From Oenococcus sicerae (GTDB taxonomy: Bacteria; Bacillota; Bacilli; Lactobacillales; Lactobacillaceae), in assembly GCF_004102045.2 (NCBI RefSeq), contig NZ_CP029684.2, positions 1,302,001 to 1,366,000 on the forward strand: a stretch of DNA of 64,000 nucleotides, written 5' to 3'. Under the pieces are notes generated by a model. It was given only the letters and a program-made list of their open reading frames with translations, made no database searches and had not been told where the DNA came from. Of the stretch, positions 50,740 through 60,498 are shown one piece after another (position 1 is the first letter of the stretch; the number at the start of each line of letters is the position of its first letter). The position numbers were made by a program, and so were the translations under genes.

Positions 50740-51768
50740 TTATTTTACTTGTGTTTGCGATAGTTTTTTATGTGCTAGGACTGCATTTTGAATCGTAAAG
50801 TTTTTAATAGCACGCATATTTGTATTTTTCGGCAAATGATCCTTACTGAACCAATATACTTTGGAGACACCATTGCCGGTTACATAGACAATTTGGTTGG
50901 CTTTGGCATAGCCGACAAAAGCGTTATTACTTTTGACTACTTTGATGGTATATGAAGATATTTTGTTGCTTGTTAAAGTCGCTCCGCCATATAAGAAAGT
51001 TTTGATCTGCGGCTTGGCTGAGACTTTTTTGACAGTATTAGCAGCGTTGCCGTTTGCATAGTTGATCGTAGCATTCGCACTGTTATTGGACAGATAAACA
51101 ACTGTTGCGCCCGATCTGCTGTTATCTTCGAGACTTGAGTTAAAACGAATTTTGATTTTTTGTCCACGATGATTGTAGCCGAGATAAGCGAGGCGAATTT
51201 GGCGGGGTATCAACTCACCGCCTTTATAAAGCGGTGTGACTTGATAATCCAGCCGATCGCTTTGATGCTGTGCTAACCAGCTATCTAAATGTTCTTCATA
51301 ATAAAGCATACTCGATTGATTGTCAGCATCCATGCCGCTCAATGAACCACTATTCAAATAGGCTGTTTCTGGCACTAGGTTACGTGCTTCGTCGTTTTTA
51401 CCGCAGAATTGATAACCAACCAAATGTCCACGATTCATAAGCCAATTTCTGCCAATACTGCCATTGTTTTCTTTGAAATAAAAATTGTAATTATGCCATC
51501 CAACTGGATTAAAAGTTAAGCTAGCTGCGCGTTTTATCTTGGGTTCATCGCTATTTTTCAACTGAATATGAGCATTAACAGCACGTCCTTGTTTATCGCG
51601 GCTTGAAAAAAGTAATTGTTCCTTGCTGCTGTATCGTAATGGGTCTTGTGAGATGCCTGTTAGTCCAGCCTGCTGACTGCTGCTGGCATATACAGCGGTC
51701 GCTTGCAAAGCAAGTGCCAAAGAAAAAACAGCAAAAGTCGTTACGATTTTTTTTATCTCGATCTTCAT
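50740..51768 (-). CDS. Secreted DNA/RNA non-specific endonuclease (EndA type)
   Basis: 342 residues. A signal peptide is clear: KIVTTFAVFSLALALQATAVYA. The beta-beta-alpha-metal nuclease core is at 100-145: NWLMNRGHLVGYQFCGKNDEARNLVPET, with NRGH in the place of the usual DRGH, then MLYYEEHLDSWLAQH and LDYQVTPLYKGGELIPRQIRLAYLG. The last 120 residues are a beta-rich C-terminal extension absent from minimal EndA. It probably degrades extracellular DNA at the surface. Confidence 0.85.
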   Translation of the reverse strand: MKIEIKKIVTTFAVFSLALALQATAVYASSSQQAGLTGISQDPLRYSSKEQLLFSSRDKQGRAVNAHIQLKNSDEPKIKRAASLTFNPVGWHNYNFYFKENNGSIGRNWLMNRGHLVGYQFCGKNDEARNLVPETAYLNSGSLSGMDADNQSSMLYYEEHLDSWLAQHQSDRLDYQVTPLYKGGELIPRQIRLAYLGYNHRGQKIKIRFNSSLEDNSRSGATVVYLSNNSANATINYANGNAANTVKKVSAKPQIKTFLYGGATLTSNKISSYTIKVVKSNNAFVGYAKANQIVYVTGNGVSKVYWFSKDHLPKNTNMRAIKNFTIQNAVLAHKKLSQTQVK

Positions 51769-51895
51769 TTAATTATCCCGCTCTCAACAAACTATCTGAA
51801 ATTATTATAAGGCGTTCCTTGCCGATGATCGTTTGTGATTTTTCGAAAAATAAGCTATTATTTGTTGACGAACTAAACTGTTTACGAGGAATAAA

Positions 51896-52369
51896 ATGAC
51901 TAAAAATGAACTCATTCTGGATTTATTTGATAATTTGCAAAAGACGGCTGCGCTGTATGATGGCTTGATAAAACAAACTGATAATTATGGAACTAAAGCA
52001 AAGCTTCATTCTTCAGAACTTAATATGATTGCGGCTGTTGCTGAATATCCAGACAGTAATTTAAACAAACTGTCCGAGTCCCTTGGTATCACTAAAGGAG
52101 CTGTATCCAAAATGGTCAAAAAGCTTGTTCAAAAAGGTTTGGTTACTAAACAATTTGCTGCTAATTCGGAAAATGAAGTTGCTGTTAACCTGACTGAAAT
52201 GGGGCAAGTTGCCCAACGGAATCACAAACTTTACGAAAAAAAGCTTAACGATGAAATTTTAACAGTCTATAGCTCGCTAACAGAAAAGATGCTGGCTGAA
52301 TTTTCTGAAAAGCTGCTAGAAAACCAGCAATTATTGAAGCATTTGGCTCAGGAGAATAGCAAATCATAA
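51896..52369 (+). CDS. MarR-family transcriptional regulator
   Basis: 157 residues, ATG 51896 with TACGAGGAA upstream. The winged helix is typical: LHSSELNMIAAVAEYPDSNLNKLSESLGITKGAVSKMVKKLVQKGLVTKQF, then VAVNLTEMGQVAQRNH. Helices on both ends would dimerise. It is transcribed away from the secreted nuclease gene (128 bp between starts), which may be a target; this is inference from position. Confidence 0.85.
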   Translation: MTKNELILDLFDNLQKTAALYDGLIKQTDNYGTKAKLHSSELNMIAAVAEYPDSNLNKLSESLGITKGAVSKMVKKLVQKGLVTKQFAANSENEVAVNLTEMGQVAQRNHKLYEKKLNDEILTVYSSLTEKMLAEFSEKLLENQQLLKHLAQENSKS

Positions 52370-52475
52370 TTGCCTTTCAACTGCTTCTTTGAAATCTGTG
52401 CTTGTCACAATAAAAGCCTGATTTATTATAATAGATCATGTAAATTAATAGATAATCATTGTTACTGGCAGAAAG

Positions 52476-54224
52476 TTGGCGTGTGTGATCACTTTATTTC
52501 TTTTGTTAATGCAGCGGGTCGGAACGATTCTGATTTTGGCTTTTCTGCTGGTTAATGTTCCTTTTTTTCGAAAATTGTTACCCAAACGCGAGCAAATCAG
52601 TGCCAAATTGATTTTAATTGTTATTTTTGCGTTTTTTGCGCTATTGTCGAATTTTACAGGTGTTGAAATTACGAAAAATAATAATCTTGTTTCAACGACC
52701 TTTTTGACTGGTCTGCTGCCAAGTGATTCAATCGCCAATACACGGACTTTGGTGATCACAGTCTCTGGCTTGGTTGGCGGCCCGATCGTTGGCAGCGTTG
52801 TCGGACTGATCGCTGGTGTTCATCGAGTGATTCAAGGCAATGGGTCGGATATTTTTTATATTGCAAGTTCGATCATAATCGGTTGGATCTCTGGTATGAT
52901 TGGCCGTTATTATGCCAAGCGTCGTTCCTATCCTTCGGCATCTGTAACGGCTTTGACTGGTTTGGGCATGGAATTTATTCAGATGATGTTTATTTTGCTT
53001 TTTAGCTACACGGGATTTCAGCTGGTACGTTTGATTTTCTTTCCAATGATGATTTTAAACAGTTTTGGTACTTGGGTCTTTATGTCTATCATCACAGCCT
53101 ACATTCATCAGGAGGACCAGCTAAAAGCTGTCCAAACACACGATATTTTAGAATTAGCCAATAAAACATTGCCCTATTTTAGTTCTGGGCTGACTGAGAC
53201 TTCAGCCCAAAAAGCAGCAACGGTGATTCAACATTATACGAATTTTGATGCGATCGGTATTACTGATTCACGGAATGTTTTAGCTCATGTTGGTCCTGGG
53301 TCTGATCATCACGTGCCGCAACGCCATGTGGTCACTGACCTATCAAAAAGAGTCCTTGCTTCTGGTCACATGGAAGTTGCTCATTCCAAGGAGATGATTG
53401 GCTGTCCGGTGCCTGGATGTCCTTTAGCGGCCGCCATTGTGATTCCATTAGTTGTTGACAAAAAGGTTGCTGGCACTTTGAAAATGTATTTTACTGATTC
53501 TTCGAAATTAACTTTTGTTGAGGAACAGTTGGCAACTGGTTTGGCTTCGATCTTTTCCAGCCAGTTAGCATTAGGAATGGCCGAAGAACAGTCTAAATTA
53601 GTTCGTGATGCCGAAATAAAGTCCTTGCAAGCACAAGTGAATCCCCATTTCTTTTTCAATGCGATCAACACGATCTCAGCTTTGATGCGAACGGATACTC
53701 GCAAGGCCCATGATCTTTTGCTGCAGTTAAGCACCTATTTTCGCACTAATTTGCAAGGTGTACGTGAAACAGAAATCACATTAAAGCAAGAAGAAATGCA
53801 CGTTCAAGCCTATCTTTCATTGGAACAGACTCGTTTTCCAAATAAGTATGATGTTCAGTTCTTGATCCACAGCCGTGATTCTGTGTTATTACCGCCTTTT
53901 ACAATTCAAGTTTTAGTAGAAAATGCAATTCGTCATGCTTTCGCTGGTCGCAAATTGGGCAATCGTGTGACGGTCAGTGTTAGTGAAAGCGATCATTTAT
54001 TGCATATTATTGTGAGCGACAACGGTTTAGGAATCCCGACTGAATTATTGCCAAAATTAGGTCATGAAGTCGTGAATTCCGAACACGGCAGCGGCACGGC
54101 TTTAGAAAATTTAAATCGTCGCTTAATTGGGCTTTATGGTGCTTCTGCCGCACTACAGATCAATAGCAGCAGCGGCGGTACTAGCGTTGGTATACTAATT
54201 CCGAGAAAGCTGGACAAGGCATGA
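52476..54224 (+). CDS. lytS: Sensor histidine kinase LytS
   Basis: About 582 residues from TTG 52476 (GTG 52485 is an alternative). The N-terminal 200 residues form the multi-helix 5TMR-LYT sensor (ITVSGLVGGPIVGSVVGLIAGVHRVIQGNG). A GAF domain follows at about 230-360. The kinase box LQAQVNPHFFFNAINTISALMR holds the phospho-His near 391. The ATPase has NAIRHAF, DNGLGIP and GSGTALENLNRRL. It senses membrane or cell-wall state (and in relatives pyruvate) and controls lrgAB. It overlaps lytR by 4 bp. Confidence 0.93.
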   Translation: MACVITLFLLLMQRVGTILILAFLLVNVPFFRKLLPKREQISAKLILIVIFAFFALLSNFTGVEITKNNNLVSTTFLTGLLPSDSIANTRTLVITVSGLVGGPIVGSVVGLIAGVHRVIQGNGSDIFYIASSIIIGWISGMIGRYYAKRRSYPSASVTALTGLGMEFIQMMFILLFSYTGFQLVRLIFFPMMILNSFGTWVFMSIITAYIHQEDQLKAVQTHDILELANKTLPYFSSGLTETSAQKAATVIQHYTNFDAIGITDSRNVLAHVGPGSDHHVPQRHVVTDLSKRVLASGHMEVAHSKEMIGCPVPGCPLAAAIVIPLVVDKKVAGTLKMYFTDSSKLTFVEEQLATGLASIFSSQLALGMAEEQSKLVRDAEIKSLQAQVNPHFFFNAINTISALMRTDTRKAHDLLLQLSTYFRTNLQGVRETEITLKQEEMHVQAYLSLEQTRFPNKYDVQFLIHSRDSVLLPPFTIQVLVENAIRHAFAGRKLGNRVTVSVSESDHLLHIIVSDNGLGIPTELLPKLGHEVVNSEHGSGTALENLNRRLIGLYGASAALQINSSSGGTSVGILIPRKLDKA

Positions 54225-54949
54225 ATATTTTAGTCGTAGATGATGAGCCTTTGGCACGTGATGAATTAAGTTATCTATTGAAGCAAAATTTGCTGGTTGA
54301 TGCGGTCGATCAAGCTGATTCGATTGCGACAGCCATTAGTAAGCTGTTAAAGGGAAAAATTGATGTGATATTTATTGATATTTCTTTAAATGACGAAAAT
54401 GGTTTTGAACTGGCTGACGAATTAAAAAAATTGGCCCAGCCGCCTTTAATTATTTTTGCAACTGCTTTTGACAGCTTTGCTGTGAAGGCTTTTGACATTG
54501 ATGCGATTGATTACATTTTAAAGCCATTTGAACAAATGCGTATCGATCAGGCCTTAGAAAAAGCTCAAATAGCTATGATCGCTTTGCAGACAAAAAAAAT
54601 ACCAGATAATGCTAAAACGGTATCATCGCTGCTTTCAATTACCAACGAAGACAAGACAACTGTCATCAAACAGTCTGATTTAGTGATGGCTAGCGTCGAC
54701 AATAATACATTGACACTAGTTACGATGACTGGCCGCTATGAAACTCATCAAACGCTGGGCTGGCTGATCAATCGTTTAAACTCAAATAATTTCCTTCAAA
54801 TTCATCGTAGTATCCTCGTCAGCATTAATGCGATCAGCCAAATCGAGCCATGGTTTAATCATACCTATCAATTGAAACTCATTACTGGTCAAGAGGTACC
54901 AGTCAGCCGATCTTTTATTAAGCATGTTAAACAAGTTTTGATGATGTAA
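54221..54949 (+). CDS. lytR: LytTR response regulator LytR
   Basis: 242 residues. Receiver domain: VVDDEPLARDEL, the phospho-Asp in VIFIDISLNDENGFEL, and ILKPFEQ. The C-terminal LytTR DNA-binding domain (VTMTGRYETHQTLGWLINRL, FLQIHRSILVSINAI, LKLITGQEVPVSRSF) recognises direct repeats in target promoters. With LytS it forms the two-component system that activates lrgAB just downstream. Confidence 0.95.
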   Translation: MNILVVDDEPLARDELSYLLKQNLLVDAVDQADSIATAISKLLKGKIDVIFIDISLNDENGFELADELKKLAQPPLIIFATAFDSFAVKAFDIDAIDYILKPFEQMRIDQALEKAQIAMIALQTKKIPDNAKTVSSLLSITNEDKTTVIKQSDLVMASVDNNTLTLVTMTGRYETHQTLGWLINRLNSNNFLQIHRSILVSINAISQIEPWFNHTYQLKLITGQEVPVSRSFIKHVKQVLMM

Positions 54950-55121
54950 CTGTTTCTTGCTGATGGCAATAAAAATGTGGGTATTTTAGCGATCTCTCAA
55001 GGTATTTCAAGTCGATATCTGTGCTTTTGGCGCTGATAACGGCTTTTTTGCTGTTTGCTCTAATATAATAAATTTGTCACAAACTTTAATCGATTGGTTA
55101 AAAAGTGGGAGGCTAATTCTT

Positions 55122-55586
55122 ATGATTGAAAATAAACAGACGGCATCTAAGCTTAAAGTGGTTGAAGCGAAAACAAAATCAGCACCGATTTTGGTTCAAA
55201 TGGGGATCTATTCAGCTGTTTTATTTGTTTCTTGGCTAATTTCTGAATGGATGGCTTTAACATTTCCGAAATTTCCAATGCCAACGCCGGTTATTGGCTT
55301 AGTCATTTTGTATGCATTGCTGACTTTTCACGTGGTCAAGATTGAATGGGTCGATAGTTTCGGCAGCTTAATGATCAGCTTGATCGGTTTTATGTTTGTT
55401 CCTTCCGGCATCCAACTGGCGGGCACACTGGATCTTTTAAAAACAGAAGGCTGGCCGCTGATCGTTGTCATTGTTTTGTCAACTGTTATTTTGCTGGTTG
55501 TTGTTGCTTACACCACACGTTTGTTCATGTGGATTCGTGTTCACTGGTTTCATGGTGATACAGAAGTCAGCAAGGAAAATCAATAG
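55122..55586 (+). CDS. lrgA: LrgA holin-like membrane protein
   Basis: 154 residues from ATG 55122, with GTGGGAGGCTAA upstream; a frame from 55074 has no ribosome site. About four membrane helices; key parts are AVLFVSWLISEWMALTFPKFPMPTPVIGLVILYALL and VDSFGSLMISLIGFMFVPSGIQLAG, which define the LrgA/CidA family. It modulates murein hydrolase activity and, in relatives, pyruvate uptake. A TATAAT lies at 55064-55069. lrgB follows. Confidence 0.9.
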   Translation: MIENKQTASKLKVVEAKTKSAPILVQMGIYSAVLFVSWLISEWMALTFPKFPMPTPVIGLVILYALLTFHVVKIEWVDSFGSLMISLIGFMFVPSGIQLAGTLDLLKTEGWPLIVVIVLSTVILLVVVAYTTRLFMWIRVHWFHGDTEVSKENQ

Positions 55587-55597
55587 GGGGGATGCAG

Positions 55598-56368
55598 ATG
55601 TTAATTCCAATTTTAGCTGCAACGACAACTGTTTTTAAAGCACCAATGGCCTATTTTGTCACACCATTCTTTGGTATCTTTTTATCAGTTGCAGTTTATT
55701 TGTTAGGCCAATGGCTTTTCAAGAAGACAAAAGGGTTTTTTCTCTTTCAGCCTTTATTTGTTGGTATGGTACTAGGAGTGCTGATTCTCATGCTGCTGGC
55801 CAAGATGGTTGGCACAACAACAGCCAATTTTTACACGACAGCTTATCAGCCGGGCGGCAATATTATTTTCTGGTTCTTAAATCCAGCGACGATCGCTTTT
55901 GCCGTACCTTTGTACAAACGCAATGATATCGTCAAGAAATTCTGGTTAGAAATTTTGCTTTCGCTCGTGATCGGTTTATTTGTTTCCTTGTTTGTCATCT
56001 TAGGTGTGTCGAAATTATTTGGTCTGAACAAAGTAGGTGTCGCTTCAATGCTGCCGCAAGAAGCAACTACTGCGATCGCATTGCCTTTATCGACAGCGAT
56101 CGGCGGCAATTCGGCGATTACAGCAATGGCATGTATCTTGAACGCTGTTATCATTTTCGCTTTAGGCGGCTGGCTCGTGAGATTCTTCCATTTGAATTCC
56201 GATCCAATTGGTACAGGACTTGGGTTGGGTACGGCCGGTCATACGGTCGGTTCCGCTTATGCGTTGCAACTGGGCTCAGCTCAAGGATCAATGGCTGCGA
56301 TTGCAGTGGTTATCATTGGTGTTGTAGCTGATCTGGTCGTGCCAACTTTTGCCAATTTATTTATGTAA
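55598..56368 (+). CDS. lrgB: LrgB membrane protein
   Basis: 256 residues from ATG 55598; the ATG at 55592 is too close to the GGGGGG ribosome site. Ten or so helices with the family pattern YQPGGNIIFWFLNPATIAFAVPLYKRND, LLPQEATTAIALPLSTAIGGNSAITAMACILNAVI and LGLGTAGHTVGSAYAL. It works with LrgA as a membrane pair, and the two genes are separated by 11 bp. Confidence 0.93.
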   Translation: MLIPILAATTTVFKAPMAYFVTPFFGIFLSVAVYLLGQWLFKKTKGFFLFQPLFVGMVLGVLILMLLAKMVGTTTANFYTTAYQPGGNIIFWFLNPATIAFAVPLYKRNDIVKKFWLEILLSLVIGLFVSLFVILGVSKLFGLNKVGVASMLPQEATTAIALPLSTAIGGNSAITAMACILNAVIIFALGGWLVRFFHLNSDPIGTGLGLGTAGHTVGSAYALQLGSAQGSMAAIAVVIIGVVADLVVPTFANLFM

Positions 56369-56385
56369 AAAATAAGAAATCTTTT

Positions 56386-56428
56386 AAAAACAGTCTCTTT
56401 TTGAATCATCTGAGACTGTTTTTATTTT
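56386..56428 (+). terminator. Terminator of lrgAB
   Basis: AAAAACAGTCTC and GAGACTGTTTTT pair perfectly around a 16-base loop, followed by a T-rich tail. Confidence 0.85.
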
Positions 56429-56487
56429 GTCATTTCCTAGAGCCGTTTGATTTAATATAAAATTGAATTTGAAAGCTCTTTGAAAGT

Positions 56488-57414
56488 GTGATTTGGTTGA
56501 TTATTGTTTTATTTAAGGAAAGTATTGAATTAATTATTTTTATGTTGACTGGTTTTTTGCTTGTTAAATGCCATTCTCTCAGAGAAGACCAGACCGGAGG
56601 GCTGTCAAACGTCTTGACTAAAGCAGCCTTGCCGGCAACAATTTTAATGAGCTGCCAAATACCTTTCAACTGGCGCATCGTTAGCATCATTGGTCAGTCA
56701 GCAATTGTTAGTCTCCTTTTTATGATTTTGACTTTAGTCGTTTCTCTGCTAGTGCCGCATATTTTTCACGTCCAAGGATCACTCAAATCAATTTGGATCG
56801 GCTGCTGTACCTTTTCCAATATTCTATTTATTGGTATTCCGATTATTGGGGCGATCTATGGGAAAACGGGTCTGATCACGCTTGTCACATATAATGCCTT
56901 TTCAAATCTTTTTCTCTTTACGTTTGGTCTGAAATTATACTCTGGTCAAACCCAGTTTGAGTGGCGCAAATTATTATTGACACCGGCAATTTTCGCTTCT
57001 TTTTTAGGCTTTATGCTATTTTTTGCAAAGATAAGTTTGGCTGGACCAGTTGGACAAGCGCTGACATCTTTAGGCAATATGACAGCGCCTTTGTCAATGC
57101 TGATCACAGGCGCTTTATTTGCTGGTACTGATATAAAAAAAGTTTTTCGGCGACTTGATATTTATCAATTTTGTTTCACGAGGCTCGTGCTGTTGCCGAC
57201 TATTTTGGTGCCTCTTCTTAAATTAGGTATTCAAAATAAAGTCATTTTAGGTGTGATGGTGATTGCTGCAGCCATGCCTGCCGGTGCGATCAATACAGCG
57301 ATGGCAGAATTATATGCTGGTCAAGGGGAACGAGCTTCTGAGTATGTTGTCAGCTCAACCGTGTTTAGTATGCTGACAATTCCATTGGTCGCTTATCTTA
57401 GTTTATTTGTTTGA
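56488..57414 (+). CDS. AEC-family transporter (malate/auxin-efflux type)
   Basis: 308 residues from GTG 56488. Ten membrane helices in two five-helix halves: IIFMLTGFLLVKCHSLREDQTGGLSNVLTKAALPATILMSCQI, WIGCCTFSNILFIGIPIIGAIYG, LTSLGNMTAPLSMLITGALFAG and VMVIAAAMPAGAINTAMAELYAGQGERASEYVVSSTVFSMLTIPL. This family includes lactic-acid-bacterial malate transporters (MleP), but no malolactic genes are adjacent, so the substrate is open. Confidence 0.88.
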   Translation: MIWLIIVLFKESIELIIFMLTGFLLVKCHSLREDQTGGLSNVLTKAALPATILMSCQIPFNWRIVSIIGQSAIVSLLFMILTLVVSLLVPHIFHVQGSLKSIWIGCCTFSNILFIGIPIIGAIYGKTGLITLVTYNAFSNLFLFTFGLKLYSGQTQFEWRKLLLTPAIFASFLGFMLFFAKISLAGPVGQALTSLGNMTAPLSMLITGALFAGTDIKKVFRRLDIYQFCFTRLVLLPTILVPLLKLGIQNKVILGVMVIAAAMPAGAINTAMAELYAGQGERASEYVVSSTVFSMLTIPLVAYLSLFV

Positions 57415-57468
57415 TAACGTTGCCATTATCATAACAGCGGCAATGTTTTAAGACCTCTGAGGGGGAAA

Positions 57469-57510
57469 TAAAAAAAGCCCGATTTTCCAATCGGAAGCCC
57501 TTTTTATTTT
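57469..57510. terminator. Bidirectional terminator between convergent genes
   Basis: AAAAAAGCCCGATT on one side and AATCGGAAGCCCTTTTT on the other form an imperfect stem with A and T flanks; it serves the AEC and peroxidase genes that meet here. Confidence 0.7.
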
Positions 57511-57986
57511 TGCAAGGCCAATAATTCTTCAATATCTGGAATCATGGTTTTGGGATCTGTTTTAGGCGCGTAGCGTTTGATCACTTCACCGTTTTGGTTA
57601 ACAAGAAACTTTGTGAAGTTCCATTTGATCGAATTGCCAACGACTCCGGGAGCATTATCTTTTAAATAGCCAAACAATGGCAGCTGATCTTTGCCGTTAA
57701 CATCTTTGATTTCATGCATGGGGAAGGTCACGCCATAAGTCATTCGGCAAGCTTCGGCAGCGGCATGACTGGAATCAACTTCCTGTTTGAACTGGTTTGA
57801 AGGAAAACCAAGTACGATCAAACCAGAATCTTTAAACTGTTTATAAATAGCTTCTAATTCTTCAAATTGAGGTGCAAAACCGCACTTTGTGGCTGTATTG
57901 ACGATCACAGCGACTTGACCCTTGTATTTGTCCAACTTGTAGCTTTCACCATTTTCTAACGTAACTTCGTAATCATAAATTGACAT
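57504..57986 (-). CDS. Glutathione peroxidase family protein
   Basis: 160 residues from ATG 57986 (ATGGAGGCAAAA upstream on the reverse strand). The Cys-type peroxidase centre is NTATKCGFAPQFEELEAIYKQF, where Cys replaces selenocysteine. The Gln is in FPSNQFKQE and the catalytic Trp is in IKWNFTKFLVNQNGEVIKRY. These bacterial enzymes usually use thioredoxin and reduce peroxides in oxidative stress. Confidence 0.93.
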   Translation of the reverse strand: MSIYDYEVTLENGESYKLDKYKGQVAVIVNTATKCGFAPQFEELEAIYKQFKDSGLIVLGFPSNQFKQEVDSSHAAAEACRMTYGVTFPMHEIKDVNGKDQLPLFGYLKDNAPGVVGNSIKWNFTKFLVNQNGEVIKRYAPKTDPKTMIPDIEELLALQK

Positions 57987-58206
57987 CGTTTTGCCTCCAT
58001 CCAATTAAAAAATGAAATTAATTATCTCAAACAAGCATCAGAAAAACGCGTGCTGATCTCTCTTGGCTTGCGTCATTCCTTATGGACCATTTTACGCCTT
58101 TGGATAGTTTAATTTCACAATCTTTAGTTTTGCAATGAGCTATAGTGAGGAGCGAGGAAATTAAGTTTGTGATTTTTTTAAATGAGTTAAAGGAGTTAGT
58201 CGTTTA

Positions 58207-60498
58207 ATGACTGAAAAAAATGTTTTTGCTGATGGCTTTATCGAGGTAAAAGGTGCACGAGAAAATAATTTAAAAAATTTAACAGTGAAAATTCCTAAAT
58301 ATCAAACAACTGTTTTTGTTGGATTATCAGGTGCCGGTAAATCGTCTTTAGTTTTCGACACGATCGCAGCCATGTCGCGACGAGAATTAAATGAGACTTT
58401 TGCCAGTTTTACACAACAGTATTTGCCTAAATATGGTCAGCCGCATGTAGACCAAATCAACCATTTACCGGTTGCCATTGTGATCGAGCAAAGAAAAATT
58501 GGTGAAAACGCTCGCTCAACAGTTGGTACTTATACGGGGGCCTACTCGTTATTGCGCTTGCTGTTTTCCAGAATCGGTCAGCCATTTATCGGCTATTCCG
58601 ATAGTTTTTCTTTTAATATGCCCAAAGGTATGTGCCCACACTGTCAAGGACTCGGCTATGTTGATGATATTAATGAAAACTTGTTGATAGATAAAAAGCA
58701 ATCGTTAAATCAAGGCGCGATCAAGTTTGTCAGCTTTGGATTAAATACATGGCGCTGGCGTCGATATGTGAATTCTGGCTTATTTGATAATGATAAAGCA
58801 ATTAAGGATTATACCGATAAAGCCTGGCAGCTTTTGATGTATGCACCTCAGCAGCAGTTGAAGAATCCTGGTCCAAAGTTTCCGAAAACAGCTCTCTATG
58901 AGGGTTTGATACCGAGAATCAAGCGCTCGATCTTACACAAAAAGGAAGCGGAACACCATCAGGCGGAAATAGCAAAATTTGTCAGTCATCGTGAATGTCC
59001 TTTTTGCCATGGTTCAAGACTCAATGCGATCGTTTTGAGCAACCACATTGCCGGAAAAAATATCGCAGATCTTTGTGCACTGAACCTAAATGATCTAGAT
59101 GTTTTTTTAGCTAAGATTTTCGATCCTTTAACAACTGATTTGATTCGTGAATTACGCACTAAAATTCATTCAATGGTTGATATTGGTCTGGGCTATCTAT
59201 CGTTATCGCGTGGCACGAACAGCTTATCTGGCGGTGAAGCTCAGCGCATTAAAATTGCGAAATTTTTGAATAGTTCTTTATCAGATATGGTTTATATTCT
59301 CGATGAGCCCAGTGTTGGTCTGCATCCCCATGATATTGCTCTTCTTAAAAAGGGTTTATCGAGATTACGAGATAAAGGAAATACGATTTTGATCGTTGAA
59401 CATAATCCTTTGATGATGGCTTTTGCCGATTATGCGATCGAATTGGGGCCGGTCGCAGGTGCTAATGGCGGCCAGATCACTTTTCAAGGCAGCTTTAAAG
59501 AATTGAGTCATTCTAAAAGTTTAACAGGCCGCTGGCTCAGACGGAGGCTCACTTTTAAAGATAAAATTCGAAAAAGCAGCAAAATGATTGAACTCACAAA
59601 TCTTCATATGCATAATTTAAAAAAAATTCATGTGAAAATTCCTTTGGATCTCTTGACCGTTTTGACTGGTGTTGCCGGATCAGGGAAGAGCTCGATCCTC
59701 CAGGAATTGAAAAAGGTTTTGACGGAACCTTATATAGATTTAGCTCAAAAAGACATCGGCACAAATTTGCGCTCAACGCCGGCCACGTATTTAGGTATTT
59801 TAGATCGTATCCGCAGTCTTTTTGCTAAAACGAATCAAGTCAGTTCAAGTCTTTTTAGTTATAACGGTCTAGGTGCCTGCCCTGTATGCAAAGGCAAGGG
59901 TGTCACGATCACGAACATGGCTTTTATGGATCCTGTCGTGCAGTTTTGCGAGTCTTGTCAGGGAGAACGCTATAGCAAAAAAGCCTTAGCATACAATTAC
60001 GAAGGCCGAAATATTGCCGATGTGCTTTCTTTTTCCGTTGATCAGGCTGCAAAATTCTTTTCAGCTGGTCCTATTGTTGATAGCAAGCTGGTCGAGCAGC
60101 TAACTAGCCTGCAACGGGTTGGCTTAAGTTATTTGAAATTGAATCAAACACTCACAACACTTTCGGGTGGTGAATTGCAGCGCATCAAACTCGCTTCCCA
60201 GCTGAATCAGAAGGGAACTATTTTCCTGCTTGATGAGCCGACTAGTGGTTTGCACATGCAGGATATTTTCAAACAGATCAAGTTGATCAATCAGCTAGTT
60301 GATGCGGGTAATGGTGTTATCGTCATTGAACATAACCAGGCAGTCATTAGTCAAGCTGATTATTTGATCGACGTTGGTCCTGGTGCGGGTATGTTTGGTG
60401 GCCGGATTCTCTACAGTGGTCTGCCAGCAGGAATCATTGATTGTGCAGATTCTGTGACAGGTCAAGCTCTAAAAAAGGCACTTGCGATCCCTCAATGA
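58207..60498 (+). CDS. Short UvrA-like ABC ATPase (UvrA2-type paralogue)
   Basis: 763 residues, ATG 58207, AAAGGAGTTAG upstream. Two ABC ATPase modules are complete: Walker A GLSGAGKSS (about 39-47), signature SLSGGEAQRI and VYILDEPSVGLHPHD; and GVAGSGKSS (about 490-498), TLSGGELQRI and FLLDEPTSGLH. Zinc-binding Cys pairs are present (CPHCQGLG, CPFCHGSR, CPVCKGKG, CESCQGERY). At 763 residues it is about 180 shorter than classical UvrA (~940), lacking much of the UvrB-binding insert. It is therefore a UvrA-like resistance or repair paralogue rather than the main excision protein. Confidence 0.85.
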   Translation: MTEKNVFADGFIEVKGARENNLKNLTVKIPKYQTTVFVGLSGAGKSSLVFDTIAAMSRRELNETFASFTQQYLPKYGQPHVDQINHLPVAIVIEQRKIGENARSTVGTYTGAYSLLRLLFSRIGQPFIGYSDSFSFNMPKGMCPHCQGLGYVDDINENLLIDKKQSLNQGAIKFVSFGLNTWRWRRYVNSGLFDNDKAIKDYTDKAWQLLMYAPQQQLKNPGPKFPKTALYEGLIPRIKRSILHKKEAEHHQAEIAKFVSHRECPFCHGSRLNAIVLSNHIAGKNIADLCALNLNDLDVFLAKIFDPLTTDLIRELRTKIHSMVDIGLGYLSLSRGTNSLSGGEAQRIKIAKFLNSSLSDMVYILDEPSVGLHPHDIALLKKGLSRLRDKGNTILIVEHNPLMMAFADYAIELGPVAGANGGQITFQGSFKELSHSKSLTGRWLRRRLTFKDKIRKSSKMIELTNLHMHNLKKIHVKIPLDLLTVLTGVAGSGKSSILQELKKVLTEPYIDLAQKDIGTNLRSTPATYLGILDRIRSLFAKTNQVSSSLFSYNGLGACPVCKGKGVTITNMAFMDPVVQFCESCQGERYSKKALAYNYEGRNIADVLSFSVDQAAKFFSAGPIVDSKLVEQLTSLQRVGLSYLKLNQTLTTLSGGELQRIKLASQLNQKGTIFLLDEPTSGLHMQDIFKQIKLINQLVDAGNGVIVIEHNQAVISQADYLIDVGPGAGMFGGRILYSGLPAGIIDCADSVTGQALKKALAIPQ

